A DNA stretch of 64,000 nucleotides from assembly GCF_000355765.4 (NCBI RefSeq), contig NZ_CP021106.3, forward strand, positions 1,211,137 to 1,275,136. Direction: 5' to 3'. This DNA is from Nitrosospira lacus (GTDB taxonomy: Bacteria > Pseudomonadota > Gammaproteobacteria > Burkholderiales > Nitrosomonadaceae). Positions within the stretch are counted from its first letter, which is position 1, and the number at the start of each line of letters is the position of its first letter. This document shows positions 1 through 12,619 of the stretch, piece after piece. Under the pieces are notes generated by a model. That model saw nothing but the letters and a program-made list of their open reading frames with translations, did no database searches and had not been told where the DNA came from. The position numbers and the translations under genes are program-made.

Positions 1-109
1 GGTGTACCAACGTCCAATTGTGTCCGCAGCTAAAGTTGCTACGATGCAAGCATGCTCAACGCTGGGTTTTAGCGTAAAAGCCTCTAGCATGCATCGGGAT
101 ATTCATATC

Positions 110-1172
110 ATGAACACCGCAAAATTCTTATTGTACTTAGCGGCCTCGCCGGTTGTTTTATTTTCGGCAAACGCCTACGCTGTGCCCATGTTGCGAGCCG
201 ATGTGGCGGGCGTCGCAGCTGAACATACTTTTTTCCCGAATTACAATGATGGCAGCATGGGTCGCACGGAGCCAGGTAACGTATTATTTCCTGTGAGTCC
301 TTCCGTATGGAATGAGAATATCGACAGAAATAATCTGTTAGGTAATTTTATCGGACTCGATTTGCTTTATGGCCTCTACTCAGCCTTTGCAACGCCGTTG
401 CTGAGCTCGCCCGCCGCCGGTTATACAACCTTCGATCTTCCCTTGGGCGAGATTGCCGCAAACGATGAAGATATTGGAGGGAGCGAGGATGAAAATACAA
501 TTGTTGGCTTTCTTGTCACCCTGAGCCTCGACCCGACGGACTGGAGACCCGTTGTAGAAATGCCGGGAGGCGCTGGCCAGCAGGCCCAATCGCATCACGC
601 TGACAATCCCTCCCCGGTATTGCAACGGCAGAGAAACGAGTGCCTGCCACGGCATTATGGACGGTCGAAAAGGTTTGGTTTCCGGGAAGATGACCTTTGC
701 GCCGGAGGGGGTGGTCTGGCTGGTGTGGGTGGCAGAAGGGGCGGCGGAGGGGCTGGCGGTGGTGGACTTGGGGGTGGGGTGCCTGGCGGCGGGGGCGGAT
801 CTGGAGGGGGAGGGTGGCCTGGGGGGTGGGGTGCCTGGCGGCGGGGGCGGATCTGGAGGGGGAGGGCCCGGAGCCGGCGGTGGACCCGGCGGTGGTGGAC
901 CGGGAGGGGGTGGCGGACCCGGCAATATTGAGCCCGGAGGAGGTAGCGGGCCTGGCGGTGGTGGACCTGGAGGAGAGGGTGATCCTGGCGGCGGTGATCC
1001 GGGTGTTGTCATTCCCGTCGAAGTGGGCGTAATTCCGGAGCCGGCGACGCTAATGCTTCTCTGCCTCGGCCTCGCGAGCATGTGCGCCGTGCGCAGCCGC
1101 AGGATAATTCACGTGCGCGAAAATCATTCTTCCGGGATTCGTGGCGGAATTGTCCGAGGAATTTCAAAATGA
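110..1172 (+). pseudogene. PEP-CTERM exported protein gene, frameshifted by a 52-bp tandem duplication
   Basis: The reading frame opens at ATG 110 with a signal peptide (MNTAKFLLYLAASPVV..., ending near NAYA) and runs on into a glycine-rich tract. The C-terminal PEP-CTERM sorting signal (VIPEPATLMLLCLGL followed by the basic RSRR) lies in the next frame, near 1030-1105, and stops at 1172. The signal-peptide frame itself stops at 931. The switch is explained by two copies of a glycine-coding segment (770-814 and 822-866) offset by 52 bp, which is not a multiple of three. Removing one unit restores a single frame of 336 codons plus stop. The family is exported and processed by exosortase at the cell surface. 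Part of the middle (about 545-690) has odd composition in every frame, so a second lesion is possible. An assembly or sequencing error in this GC-rich repeat cannot be excluded. Confidence 0.7.
770..866 (+). repeat. Imperfect-length tandem duplication (unit 52 bp) in a glycine-rich coding tract
   Basis: A 45-bp segment at 770-814 is repeated exactly at 822-866, with TGGCCTG between the copies. The first copy reads GGGVPGGGGGSGGGG in the signal-peptide frame, and the second reads the same peptide in the PEP-CTERM frame. The repeat therefore acts as a +1 frame switch. Confidence 0.85.
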
Positions 1173-1264
1173 ATCATTGCAGACAGCCACCCACAGTTCG
1201 TCTTTCTCGATCCAGCTATTATCTTACTTCGATTCTTCAAGCCCGGCGCGCAGTTAGCAGCACG

Positions 1265-2743
1265 TCACATACTTTTCTTTGCGGGGAGGGCACGTTTTTC
1301 TGATGAAGTGAATGGCATCGGGGTATGCTTGAGTAAGAGTTTCTGGCCGATGAGGAGTCGGTTGGTGCCATTATTCCATCCTTTTATTTGCGCCACGGTG
1401 ACTCCGTAACGCTGGGCGATACCGAATAGCGCATCACCTTTTTTCACGGTATAGACGAGATCACGTTCGAATATTCTTGATGCAGCGGGTTTGTTGTTCA
1501 TGATGGAAATATCCGCACCATCAGCGCGACCGTTAAACGGTACCAACAACGTCTGGCCCGGTATTATCCCGGCGTGTCCGTAAATATCGTTGATTTCTTT
1601 TAGCCGTTGCACGCTGATGCCGTACCGTGCCGAAATTTTTTCGGCGGTTTCTCCTTTTTTTGCCTGGTAAGCCTGCCACGATACCAGAGGCTTGTCATGA
1701 TTCTTCAGATTCTGGGTAAAAGTGTCCACTTTATCCACCGGGAGCAACAGAATGCGGGATCCATTCACATTTATGACAGGCCGATTGTGGGCCGGATTAA
1801 GCGCGTTAAACTCATCCACGGAAATGTCCGCAAGCTTTGCCGCCAGTTTTACATCCATATGGCGAGTTGCGGCGACTTCCTCAAAGTAAGGCTGGTTGGG
1901 AACGGACTCGAGCTCAATACCAAAGATTGCGGGATTGGAGATGATATTTTTAATGGCGATCAATCGGGGAACATAGCTCTGGGTTTCGGGTGGCAGGCTG
2001 ATATTTCGAAAATCCGTCGGCAACCCATTGTCGCGGTTTTTCATGAGTGAGCGCCCCACAGCCCCCTCACCCCAGTTGTATGAAGCCAGCGCGAGCTCCC
2101 AGTCGCCAAACATGCCGTAGAGGTTCTGTAAATAATCCAGTGCGGCGCGGGTCGCCGCGACAATGTCCCGTCTGTCATCATGCCACCAATTTTGTTTTAA
2201 GCCGTAGTTCTTGCCGGTGGATGGAATAAACTGCCAAATGCCGGAGGCATGGCTACGAGAATAAGCCTTGGGGTTGAAAGCGCTTTCGATAATGGGCAGC
2301 AACGCAATTTCGGCAGGCATGCGGCGGCGCTCTACTTCTTCAACAATATGAAATAGGTAGCGTTTGCTGCGTTCGATAATGCGCTTCACGTATTCCGGGT
2401 GGTTGACGTAGAAATCCTCCCCATTGCGCACCTCATCGCTATCCATTTCAGCCAGGGCGAAGCCGTTGCGTATACGTTCCCATAGATCGGCCGGAGCCGC
2501 GGATATCGCGGCGGCAGAATCATCCGCTTTGTTTGCGTTGTCGGAGGGTGCGTCGGTTTTGCTTTCCGCGACGGAAACATTCTCGGATTGTTCGCGTGCT
2601 TCCGCCGGCATCGATTGAGAGATTGGCCGTTCAGCGGGTTCCGTCGCATATGCCGTGAAATTTGCGGTTGACAGCGCCAGGCTGGTCAGCAGGAGTACTA
2701 CAGATTGCTTTATTCGCGGGCTTCGGGCGAGTGATGTGGCCAT
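1265..2743 (-). CDS. mltD: Membrane-bound lytic murein transglycosylase D
   Basis: Cleaves peptidoglycan glycan strands, giving 1,6-anhydro-muramyl ends, in the periplasm. ATG 2743 is chosen over the upstream TTG at 2788 because it starts directly on a signal peptide (MATSLARSPRIKQ, a hydrophobic core, then a TAYA cleavage region). Residues 85-250 hold the SLT fold with the catalytic motif PIIESAFNP (Glu about 153), then SGIWQFIP and ALASYNWGEG, all typical of the MltD family. Two LysM peptidoglycan-binding modules follow (about residues 375-415 and 430-472). The stretch between signal peptide and catalytic domain is rich in Ala, Ser, Glu and Asp and looks disordered. It lies just downstream of queF on the same strand. 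Family and role are secure; the start is likely. Confidence 0.92.
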   Translation of the reverse strand: MATSLARSPRIKQSVVLLLTSLALSTANFTAYATEPAERPISQSMPAEAREQSENVSVAESKTDAPSDNANKADDSAAAISAAPADLWERIRNGFALAEMDSDEVRNGEDFYVNHPEYVKRIIERSKRYLFHIVEEVERRRMPAEIALLPIIESAFNPKAYSRSHASGIWQFIPSTGKNYGLKQNWWHDDRRDIVAATRAALDYLQNLYGMFGDWELALASYNWGEGAVGRSLMKNRDNGLPTDFRNISLPPETQSYVPRLIAIKNIISNPAIFGIELESVPNQPYFEEVAATRHMDVKLAAKLADISVDEFNALNPAHNRPVINVNGSRILLLPVDKVDTFTQNLKNHDKPLVSWQAYQAKKGETAEKISARYGISVQRLKEINDIYGHAGIIPGQTLLVPFNGRADGADISIMNNKPAASRIFERDLVYTVKKGDALFGIAQRYGVTVAQIKGWNNGTNRLLIGQKLLLKHTPMPFTSSEKRALPAKKSM

Positions 2744-2872
2744 CCCGTAAGACTTGTAACCTTGAATGTGGCGTAGGGTGATTTTCAAAATAGGGTACGG
2801 TAATGCGGTTTGCCGATGACATTAATATGTATGAATAAAACGCGGAATCTCCATTGCTGCTCCATGGCAAAT

Positions 2873-3292
2873 TTATCCGCGTGTTGTAGACTGACCCTCA
2901 AACTTACCCAGGTCTACTGCCGGTAAAGGTTTCCATCCCGATTTGCGGTGTTCCGCGACGATGGTGGTGAAAATTCCGCCGCGCACAAAAAATTTGGCGG
3001 CAAGACGCAGGTATCTTGGCTTCAGCACAGCGGTCAGATCATCGACAATACGGTTCGTAACTGCTTCATGGAACGCGCCTTCGTTACGATAAGACCAGAT
3101 ATAAAGCTTAAGACTCTTGAGCTCGATGCACTTTTTGTCCGGAATGTAGTCGAGGATCAGAGTGGCGAAATCCGGTTGTCCAGTCTTCGGACAGAGGCAG
3201 GTAAACTCCGGAACTTCCATGTGGATATGGTAATCTCGCGCCGGTGTGGGGTTGGGGAAGATTTCCAGTTCTTTTGTGGGACGACTGGGCAT
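2873..3292 (-). CDS. queF: NADPH-dependent 7-cyano-7-deazaguanine reductase (preQ0 reductase)
   Basis: Reduces the nitrile of preQ0 to preQ1 in queuosine tRNA modification, in the cytoplasm. The 139-residue protein is the short, single-domain type. It has the catalytic cysteine region [15 protein letters not shown] (about residues 28-42) and the family signature ELKSLKLY (about 57-64), followed by EGAFHEAV. The ATG is well placed and the length is normal. It is divergent from smc with 114 bp between the start codons. The other queuosine genes are not in this window. Confidence 0.95.
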   Translation of the reverse strand: MPSRPTKELEIFPNPTPARDYHIHMEVPEFTCLCPKTGQPDFATLILDYIPDKKCIELKSLKLYIWSYRNEGAFHEAVTNRIVDDLTAVLKPRYLRLAAKFFVRGGIFTTIVAEHRKSGWKPLPAVDLGKFEGQSTTRG

Positions 3293-3406
3293 TCTCTTAT
3301 CTCGGTCAAATCGGTTAGAATGGTCTGCTCCCCGGTAGATCTTTCGGGAATAACGTTAAGATTGTACCTTGGGGCTGCACAATTATAACTGTTTGCGAAC
3401 GATAAA

Positions 3407-6400
3407 TTGCGTCTCTCTCATATCAAGCTCGCCGGTTTTAAATCCTTTGTTGATCCCACAGAAATTCCCGTTCCCGGGGATCTGGTCGGGGTTGTGGGCC
3501 CAAATGGATGCGGAAAATCCAATGTAATCGATGCAGTGCGCTGGGTTCTGGGCGAATCGCGGGCATCCGCATTACGCGGCGAATCCATGCAAGACGTTAT
3601 TTTCAACGGTTCCGCCAGTCGTAAACCGGTCGGACGCGCAAGCGTGGAGCTGATGTTTGACAATAGTCTCGGCAAGGCGGCGGGGCAGTGGTCGAGCTAT
3701 GCGGAGATTTGTATCAAGCGTGTGTTACAGCGGGATGGCGAGTCAACTTACCATATCAATAACATTCATGTACGCCGCCGTGACATTGCCGATATTTTTC
3801 TCGGTACCGGCTTAGGCGGGCGTGGCTACGCCATAATCGAGCAGGGCATGATCTCTCGCATTATTGAGGCAAAGCCCGAGGAGTTGCGTGTATTTCTTGA
3901 AGAGGCGGCAGGGATATCAAAATACCGCGAGCGTCGCCGCGAAACGGAATCGCGTCTGGCAGATACGCGCGAAAACCTTTTGCGGATGAGCGATATTTGC
4001 CAGGAACTGCAAAAGCAGTTGCTGCATCTGGAGGAGCAGGCAAGGGTTGCCTGCCAGTTCAAAGATATGACGGCCCGGCTGCACCTGGCGCAGAATCTAT
4101 TGTGGCGGGCTCGCAAGCAGGAAGCCGCCATGCAGCGTACCGCCGCTGAAAAAGAGTCCCAGTCTCTGCAAACGGCCCTCGAATTCGAAACCGCGAACCT
4201 GCGCGACGCGGAAAAGCGCCTGGAAGACAAGCGTGCTCAGCATTATGCCATCGGTGACAACCTGCATGAGGCGCAGGGCGAGCTTTACGCTGCCAACGCA
4301 GAAGTTGCTCATATCGAACAGCAGATACGGCATTTGCGCGAGAATCATCAGCGAATGGAACAACAGATCGGTATGGTCAGGAGCCAGCTTGAGCATCATG
4401 AAAAGCAAGCGGAGGATGCGGGTGACAGCTTAAATCATTGGCATGGAGAGCTTGAACGCGCACGCCTGGCTCGCGAGGCCGGCAAGCAAAAAGCCGAGAT
4501 GGAGAATGAGAAATTGCCGCGGGCGGATTCCGTTTTTCGCTTGTGCCGGGAAAAACTGGCAGAAACTCAGCGTAACCTGCTTCTGGTGGAACAGGCCGGG
4601 CAATTGGAAGGAAGCCATCGTGCTCATGCCGAAAAGACCTTCGAGCAGCTTGAAATGCGCCGCACGAAACTAATGGTGGAGCGAGGCGCCCTGCCCCAGC
4701 CAAATGCCGAAGAGTTATCTCATTTACACGGGGAGACGGAAAGTACCGCAACCGGCCTGAAACAGAAACAGGAAGTGCTCGCACAAACCGAAAACCTGTT
4801 GCTGGCCGCGAACGAGGTCCAGCGTGAATTGGCGCGGAAAGTACAGGCGTTGGAGCAACAGATTACTCAGGCGGAAGCCCGCTTCAACGCCTTGCAGCGC
4901 CTACAGCATCGGCTCGAGGGCAGCCAGGGATTAAATGCATGGCTTGTCAAGCATCAACTGGATTCGGTGCCGCGTTTATGGCAGGGCATCCAGATCGAGA
5001 AAGGGTGGGAAGACGCGCTCGAAGCGGTGCTGCGCGAGCGCCTTAACAGTGCATGGCTAGAACGATTGGAGGCGGCGCATGACTGGGTCGATGATTCGCC
5101 TCCCGGGAAGTGGGCGTTATTTGAGTGCCCGAGATTGCCGGTACGGAGCGAGCAGGCAATCGACATGGTGGAGGACAGGGAAGGCTGGATACCGCTACAC
5201 CGATATCTGACTTGCGACAATGCGGGAATAAAACCTGTATTGGATGAATGGTTAAGCGGGATATTTGTGATAGAAGGGGTGCGGGACGGCCTTTCGCAAC
5301 GAACGAAACTGTCTCCCGGTGAAACGCTGGTCACTCGCGAGGGTCATATTTTTACGCATCACAGCCTTACTTATTATGCGCCCGATTCCCAATTACATGG
5401 GGTGTTGGTGCGGCAGCGGGAGATGGCTCAGATTAAAATCGAAACAGACGCGCTGAGGGCCATCCTCTCCGACGAGGGATACGCCCTGGAGGCCGCGCAA
5501 GAAGATTGCCGGGAACTGGAATCATCTGTTTCGCGCCTACGTTATGATGCTGGGCAACTTCAGCAAGAGCATCATAATGCGCAAATACAGGCATTGAAGC
5601 TTACTGAGCTAGTCGAGCGTGCCAACCAGCGCCGGAGTCAAATCGATAGCGAACTGGCGGAAATCGATCACCAGGCGGTCGTGGAAACCGCCCGGGTGCG
5701 GGTTGCCGAAACAAAGCTGGCGGAATATCGAATCCAGATTGAAGTTCTGCGGGAGCAGGTGAAAAGCGAACAGCTGGCGGCGGAAGCGGCGGAGCAGCTT
5801 CTAAACGCCCAGCGCCAGCTCGCGCAGAATGCGGTGAAGGAAGTACAGGAAACCATCTTTCATGAAAAAACCTGCCAGAATAAAATTCACGAGGTAGAGA
5901 ATTCTGTCCAACGCATCAACGAGAATACCGTTGAGCTCAGGGACAATCTGGAAAAATTGCAGAATGATCAAAGCGGTTTTGACGAAACCCCGCTGAATAA
6001 TCGCCTCCAGGAATGGTTGTCATTGAGAGAACAGCGGGAGCGGAAACTGGCAGCGGTACGTAATATCCTGGAAGGCGCGTCCAATGATTTGCGCGGAATA
6101 GAGCAAGAGCGCCTGACTGCCGAACAAAAGTTGCATCCGTTGCGGGAATCCATTAACAATGCTCGCCTCAAGGAGCAGGAAGCCAGGATTACCGAGAATC
6201 AGTTTAGCGCGCAATTAAAAGAGGTTGGGGCAAACGAAGAGGAATTGATGCAAATGCTTGGGAAAATGCGGCCTTCCTCCTTGCAGGCTGATATTAACGG
6301 CCTCAACATCGAGCTCGCCGCCCTGGGTGCGGTCAATCTTGGCGCGTTGGAGGAGTTGCAATCTGCCCAGGCACGTAAAACCTATCTTGATTCCCAATCC

Positions 6401-6949
6401 CAGGATTTGAAAGAAGCGGTGGAGACTCTGGAAAATGCAATTCGACGGATAGATCGTGAAACCCGCGAACGTCTGCTGGAAACGGTTGATAAAGTCAACG
6501 GGCATCTGAACGAATTGTTTCCCACCATGTTCGGTGGTGGACAAGCAAAGCTGATATTGAAGGGTGAGGAGATTCTTGATTCGGGGGTACAGATCTTTGC
6601 GCAACCACCGGGTAAGAAGAACAGCTCCATTCATTTGCTGTCTGGCGGTGAAAAAGCCCTGTCAGCGCTGGCGCTGGTGTTCTCATTGTTCCAGTTGAAT
6701 CCGGCTCCATTCTGTCTGCTAGATGAGGTGGATGCGCCGCTCGATGACAGCAATACCGAACGTTTCTGTAATCTTGTAAAGAAAATGTCGCGTCATACCC
6801 AGTTTGTATTTATCAGCCATAATAAGATCACGATGGAGATGGCGCAACAACTGATAGGTGTCACCATGCAGGAGCAGGGTGTCTCGCGCGTGGTTGCGGT
6901 AGAGATCGAAGAAGCCGTCAGACTGAGCGATGCAGCCATGGCGACCTGA
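3407..6949 (+). CDS. smc: Chromosome partition ATPase SMC
   Basis: Structural maintenance of chromosomes protein that acts with ScpAB in chromosome condensation and segregation. The 1180-residue length is normal. The N-terminal ATPase half has the Walker A motif GPNGCGKSN (residues 31-39). Long coiled coils flank a hinge at about 510-670. The C-terminal half carries the signature LLSGGEKALSALAL and Walker B FCLLDEVDAPLDDSN near residues 1080-1110. The start codon is TTG, giving MRLSHIKLAGFKSFVDP, which fits the family N-terminus. It leads a run with zipA (5-nt gap) and ligA, a gene order common in betaproteobacteria. Confidence 0.96.
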   Translation: MRLSHIKLAGFKSFVDPTEIPVPGDLVGVVGPNGCGKSNVIDAVRWVLGESRASALRGESMQDVIFNGSASRKPVGRASVELMFDNSLGKAAGQWSSYAEICIKRVLQRDGESTYHINNIHVRRRDIADIFLGTGLGGRGYAIIEQGMISRIIEAKPEELRVFLEEAAGISKYRERRRETESRLADTRENLLRMSDICQELQKQLLHLEEQARVACQFKDMTARLHLAQNLLWRARKQEAAMQRTAAEKESQSLQTALEFETANLRDAEKRLEDKRAQHYAIGDNLHEAQGELYAANAEVAHIEQQIRHLRENHQRMEQQIGMVRSQLEHHEKQAEDAGDSLNHWHGELERARLAREAGKQKAEMENEKLPRADSVFRLCREKLAETQRNLLLVEQAGQLEGSHRAHAEKTFEQLEMRRTKLMVERGALPQPNAEELSHLHGETESTATGLKQKQEVLAQTENLLLAANEVQRELARKVQALEQQITQAEARFNALQRLQHRLEGSQGLNAWLVKHQLDSVPRLWQGIQIEKGWEDALEAVLRERLNSAWLERLEAAHDWVDDSPPGKWALFECPRLPVRSEQAIDMVEDREGWIPLHRYLTCDNAGIKPVLDEWLSGIFVIEGVRDGLSQRTKLSPGETLVTREGHIFTHHSLTYYAPDSQLHGVLVRQREMAQIKIETDALRAILSDEGYALEAAQEDCRELESSVSRLRYDAGQLQQEHHNAQIQALKLTELVERANQRRSQIDSELAEIDHQAVVETARVRVAETKLAEYRIQIEVLREQVKSEQLAAEAAEQLLNAQRQLAQNAVKEVQETIFHEKTCQNKIHEVENSVQRINENTVELRDNLEKLQNDQSGFDETPLNNRLQEWLSLREQRERKLAAVRNILEGASNDLRGIEQERLTAEQKLHPLRESINNARLKEQEARITENQFSAQLKEVGANEEELMQMLGKMRPSSLQADINGLNIELAALGAVNLGALEELQSAQARKTYLDSQSQDLKEAVETLENAIRRIDRETRERLLETVDKVNGHLNELFPTMFGGGQAKLILKGEEILDSGVQIFAQPPGKKNSSIHLLSGGEKALSALALVFSLFQLNPAPFCLLDEVDAPLDDSNTERFCNLVKKMSRHTQFVFISHNKITMEMAQQLIGVTMQEQGVSRVVAVEIEEAVRLSDAAMAT

Positions 6950-6954
6950 CCGGC

Positions 6955-8151
6955 ATGGCGGACATGAGCGAATTGCAGATCAGCCTGATCGCCATTGGTT
7001 TCGTGGTGGTACTTGGTGTGGTTCTCTTTAACTGGATGCAGCAGCGCCGCTACCGGCGGGGCGCGGAAGAGGCATTTGCGCGCAAACACGAGGATGTGCT
7101 GTTAAAAGCGGATACTTCTGTCGCAGAAGATGAACGCGTCGAACCGCAACTCGGTAAGGAGTTATTGCGGGAATTGCAGGGAGAGCCGGAGGCGGAACCT
7201 CAGTTGATGGAAATTCCCCAGCCGGATCTGAGCATTATCTCCGCAGGGCCCGATGACTCGGTTACATCAGCCGGTTCGATCACATTAGCCGGTTCGGCCG
7301 CATCGCATGAAATACCTGTCGGTCATGTCGATGTCATGGACACGGTTGATTATATCGCTAATATCCGTGCCCAGACATCTATCGCAGATGCGGAGTTGGC
7401 AGAGGTATTGCAGCGGAAATTCGATTTCAGCAAACCGGTGCGATGGCTGGGGCAAAGGAATGCAGATACGGCTTGGGAAGAAATTACGATAGAGAAAATC
7501 GGCAAGGGTGGCTTTATTGGCTTGAAGGGTTGCCTGCAACTTGCAGATCGTGCCGGTCCCGTGAGCGAAGTAAGTTTGTCCGAGTTCCATGACATGGTGC
7601 AAAACTTCGCGACGCGCGTGAATGCGGTCGCGGACTGTCCCAATGTCCGCCAGGCATACGCGCTGGCGCTATCGCTGGATCAATTCTGCGCGGAGGTGGA
7701 TGTCATGATAGGCATCAATATTATCAGCCGGGATAATAGTGTATTTACGGGTGCCAAGATCCAGGTTTTAGCGGAAGCATCGGGTTTCAAATTGGGAACG
7801 AATGGTATATTCAGTTACCGCGATGAAAATAATTCCTTATTGTTTTCCCTCAACAATCATGAATCATCTCCATTTCTTCCCGATAGCGTGCGAACGATCA
7901 CTACTCATGGCATTACTTTTCTGCTTGATGTGCCTCGCGTCGCCAACGGCGAAAAAATCTTTGACGAGATGACGCATCTTGCCGAGATTTTTTCCGATGC
8001 CTTGGGGGGTATGATGGTTGATGATAATCATACGCCCCTGAGTGATAGCGGTATCGGCAAAATCAAACAGCAGTTGAGCGCCATTCAAGCCCTCATGCAG
8101 GCTCGCAAGATTCCGGCTGGCAGCGAGATTGCGCTGAGGCTGTTTGCGTGA
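6955..8151 (+). CDS. zipA: Cell division protein ZipA
   Basis: Inner-membrane bitopic protein that tethers FtsZ to the membrane at the division septum. One N-terminal membrane segment (about residues 8-27, LIAIGFVVVLGVVLF) is followed by a basic patch, an acidic, low-complexity linker (about 45-150) and a globular C-terminal FtsZ-binding domain (about 235-385). ATG 6955 is used; ATG 6964 in the same frame is equally possible. The stop codon immediately precedes the ligA ATG, so the two are probably translationally coupled. The smc-zipA-ligA order supports the assignment. Confidence 0.9.
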   Translation: MADMSELQISLIAIGFVVVLGVVLFNWMQQRRYRRGAEEAFARKHEDVLLKADTSVAEDERVEPQLGKELLRELQGEPEAEPQLMEIPQPDLSIISAGPDDSVTSAGSITLAGSAASHEIPVGHVDVMDTVDYIANIRAQTSIADAELAEVLQRKFDFSKPVRWLGQRNADTAWEEITIEKIGKGGFIGLKGCLQLADRAGPVSEVSLSEFHDMVQNFATRVNAVADCPNVRQAYALALSLDQFCAEVDVMIGINIISRDNSVFTGAKIQVLAEASGFKLGTNGIFSYRDENNSLLFSLNNHESSPFLPDSVRTITTHGITFLLDVPRVANGEKIFDEMTHLAEIFSDALGGMMVDDNHTPLSDSGIGKIKQQLSAIQALMQARKIPAGSEIALRLFA

Positions 8152-10239
<2,088 letters not shown>

Positions 10240-10251
10240 TCAAGTAAGCTT

Positions 10252-11136
10252 ATGCCAAAAATAACCAAGGCCGTTTTCCCTGTAGCGGGTATGGGTACCC
10301 GTTTTCTGCCAGCCACCAAGGCCAGTCCCAAGGAAATGATGCCTATCGTGGATAAACCGCTGATTCAGTACGCGGTGGAGGAGGCCATTGCGGCGGGTAT
10401 TACAGAAATGATTTTCATTACGGGACGTAACAAGCGCGCAATCGAAGATCACTTCGATAAGGCTTACGAAATGGAAACGGAACTGGAAGCACGGGGCAGG
10501 CACGAGACGCTGAGGGTACTCCGGAGCATTCTCCCGAAGAATATTTCCTGTATCTATATCCGGCAGTCGGAAGCCCTGGGTTTGGGTCATGCGGTATTAT
10601 GCGCGCGTCCCGCGGTGGGTAACGAGCCATTCGCGGTGCTACTGGCGGACGACTTGCTGGCCGGTGATGAACCAATCATGCAGCAGATGGCCGGCGTATA
10701 TGAACAAAATGGCTGTTCGATACTGGCTGTACAAAATGTCGAACCGGCCGACACGGTGAATTACGGTATTGTGAAATGCGGGCCGGGAATGAATCGACTT
10801 CATCCTATTACAGGTATTGTGGAAAAACCTCAGCCTGAGAAAGCACCCTCGACCCTGGGCGTGGTGGGTCGTTATATTCTTACGCCAAAAATTTTTAGTC
10901 ATCTGGAACGAATTGAACCGGGCGCGGGTGGAGAAATTCAGTTGACTGACGGCATAGCATCGCTGTTACAGGAAGAACGGGCGCTGGCTTACGAATTCTC
11001 CGGAATCCGTTACGATTGCGGAACCAAGATAGGCTATCTCAAGGCGACTATTGCGCTGGGGCTTGCGCATCCTGAAGTAGGCAGGGAGTTTGCGGAATAT
11101 CTGGATACGTACGGCCACCGGAACCCTTCTGCCTGA
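10252..11136 (+). CDS. galU: UTP-glucose-1-phosphate uridylyltransferase
   Basis: Makes UDP-glucose for polysaccharide and envelope synthesis in the cytoplasm. The N-terminal nucleotide-binding motif is [17 protein letters not shown] (about residues 14-30), followed by the metal-binding VLLADDLL and [13 protein letters not shown] motifs of GalU proteins. Length (294 aa) is typical. It follows ligA by 12 nt and probably shares its transcript. In this family galU is not usually tied functionally to ligase; the link is positional. Confidence 0.95.
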   Translation: MPKITKAVFPVAGMGTRFLPATKASPKEMMPIVDKPLIQYAVEEAIAAGITEMIFITGRNKRAIEDHFDKAYEMETELEARGRHETLRVLRSILPKNISCIYIRQSEALGLGHAVLCARPAVGNEPFAVLLADDLLAGDEPIMQQMAGVYEQNGCSILAVQNVEPADTVNYGIVKCGPGMNRLHPITGIVEKPQPEKAPSTLGVVGRYILTPKIFSHLERIEPGAGGEIQLTDGIASLLQEERALAYEFSGIRYDCGTKIGYLKATIALGLAHPEVGREFAEYLDTYGHRNPSA

Positions 11137-11172
11137 TTGCAGGTTTCCTGTGATTTTGCCTGGTATTGTATA

Positions 11173-11727
11173 TTGATATTATCTTCTACAGAAGCAACGA
11201 GAATACTCGGCGTGGCGGAGCAGATATATTCCGCTGCCGACGTATCACGGACTGTCAGGCGCATGGCGGCGGATATTAGTTTGGAGCTGTCGGGCAAGTA
11301 TCCATTGGTATTAAGTGTAATGGGCGGGGCGGTGGTATTTACCGGACAACTGCTGCCGCTCCTGGAATTTCCGCTTACCTTCGATTATCTGCACGTCAGT
11401 CGCTATGATAATGAAATCCAGGGTGGCAAGATCAACTGGAAGGTGCCCCCCCATGAAAACGTGCGGGACAGGGTGGTCCTGGTTCTGGATGACGTTCTCG
11501 ACGAAGGGATTACTCTTGCGGCGATCCGCGACTGGATCATGAGCCATGATGCTGCAGCATTTTACAGTGCAGTTTTTGCGGAAAAGGATCTCGACAGGCC
11601 CAAACCGATCAGGGCAGATTTTGTGGGTGTTGTATTGCCAAATCGCTACGCGTTTGGCTTTGGAATGGATATACATGGTGCATGGCGAAATTTGCCGGCG
11701 ATTTATGCGTTGAAAGATGGAACCTGA
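11173..11727 (+). CDS. hpt: Hypoxanthine-guanine phosphoribosyltransferase
   Basis: Purine salvage enzyme joining hypoxanthine or guanine to PRPP. The PRPP-binding signature VVLVLDDVLDEGITL is near the middle, with the upstream loop VMGGAVVFTGQLLP and the C-terminal VGVVLPNRYAFGFGMD, as in proteobacterial Hpt. The frame is open from TTG 11137, directly after the galU stop. The conserved fold begins near the second in-frame TTG, 11173, which gives 184 aa. No good ribosome-binding site marks either start, so the start is uncertain. It could be translationally coupled to galU. Confidence 0.87.
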   Translation: MILSSTEATRILGVAEQIYSAADVSRTVRRMAADISLELSGKYPLVLSVMGGAVVFTGQLLPLLEFPLTFDYLHVSRYDNEIQGGKINWKVPPHENVRDRVVLVLDDVLDEGITLAAIRDWIMSHDAAAFYSAVFAEKDLDRPKPIRADFVGVVLPNRYAFGFGMDIHGAWRNLPAIYALKDGT

Positions 11728-11872
11728 ATCCGGCGGCCGGTCGCTAAATAGATCAATATTATGATTAATAACAATATTTCGTATTATTCCGGGTTTGCCT
11801 CCGCAGGTCCGGTTTTTTGCGGTTTCCTGGTAACCGTATTTTCAGAATTTCTCATTATTGGCTCCTGAAAGT

Positions 11873-12619
11873 ATGCTTGCAATCATCGGTGGCACCGGTA
11901 TGGCCCAACTCGCCTGTCTTGAAATATCACATCGACAGATTATGAGAACTCCCTATGGTGAACCATCCGGTCCGCTGACTTTTGGTAAAATCAATAATCA
12001 CGAGGTGGTATTTCTCGCGCGCCATGGCTATGGCCACACCATTCCTCCCCATGCGGTGAATTACCGCGCCAATCTGTGGGCGTTGCGGTCGTTGAGCCTT
12101 TCGCGAGTGATATCCGTGGCATCGGTGGGCGGGATTCGCGCTGATTTTACGCCGGGCATGGCCGCCATTCCTGATCAGATAATTGATTACACCCATAGCC
12201 GCAAGTATACTTATTACGATGGCACAGACAGGCCAATTACCCATATTGATTTTACCGAACCTTATTGCCCGATTACGCGGGAACGCCTGCTGGAAGCCGC
12301 AAAACGGGCAAACGAAAAAGTTATCGACGGCGGTGTCTATGGCGCCACCCAGGGGCCACGTCTGGAAACCGCGGCGGAAATCAACAGGTTGGAGCGGGAC
12401 GGTGTCGACATGGTGGGTATGACCGGCATGCCGGAAGCCGCATTGGCAAAAGAATTAGGCCTCTGCTACGCGACTATCGCAGTCGTGGCAAACTATGCCG
12501 CAGGTCGTGCAACGAGTGCTCATGCCATCCGTCTGGAAGATGCTCATGCTGTTCTGGAAAAAGCAATGGTGGGTGTCAGAAATATTCTCGAATGGGTGGT
12601 AGAACTCGATGTCGATTAA
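11873..12619 (+). CDS. mtnP: S-methyl-5'-thioinosine / 5'-methylthioadenosine phosphorylase
   Basis: Nucleoside phosphorylase family 2 member that splits 5'-methylthio-nucleosides in methionine and polyamine salvage. It opens with [13 protein letters not shown] (phosphate-binding GGTG). Further motifs are FLARHGYGH and [16 protein letters not shown], with [12 protein letters not shown] and the substrate-side [18 protein letters not shown] 11873 is preferred over the upstream TTG 11858. In many proteobacteria this subgroup prefers methylthioinosine. Adenosine versus inosine preference cannot be settled here. The 3' end overlaps def by 11 nt. Confidence 0.88.
   Translation: MLAIIGGTGMAQLACLEISHRQIMRTPYGEPSGPLTFGKINNHEVVFLARHGYGHTIPPHAVNYRANLWALRSLSLSRVISVASVGGIRADFTPGMAAIPDQIIDYTHSRKYTYYDGTDRPITHIDFTEPYCPITRERLLEAAKRANEKVIDGGVYGATQGPRLETAAEINRLERDGVDMVGMTGMPEAALAKELGLCYATIAVVANYAAGRATSAHAIRLEDAHAVLEKAMVGVRNILEWVVELDVD

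Noticed and set aside
380-1081. Minus-strand proline-rich open frame opposite the PEP-CTERM gene
   Set aside because: It is the complement of the glycine-rich tract; no start signal or family support.
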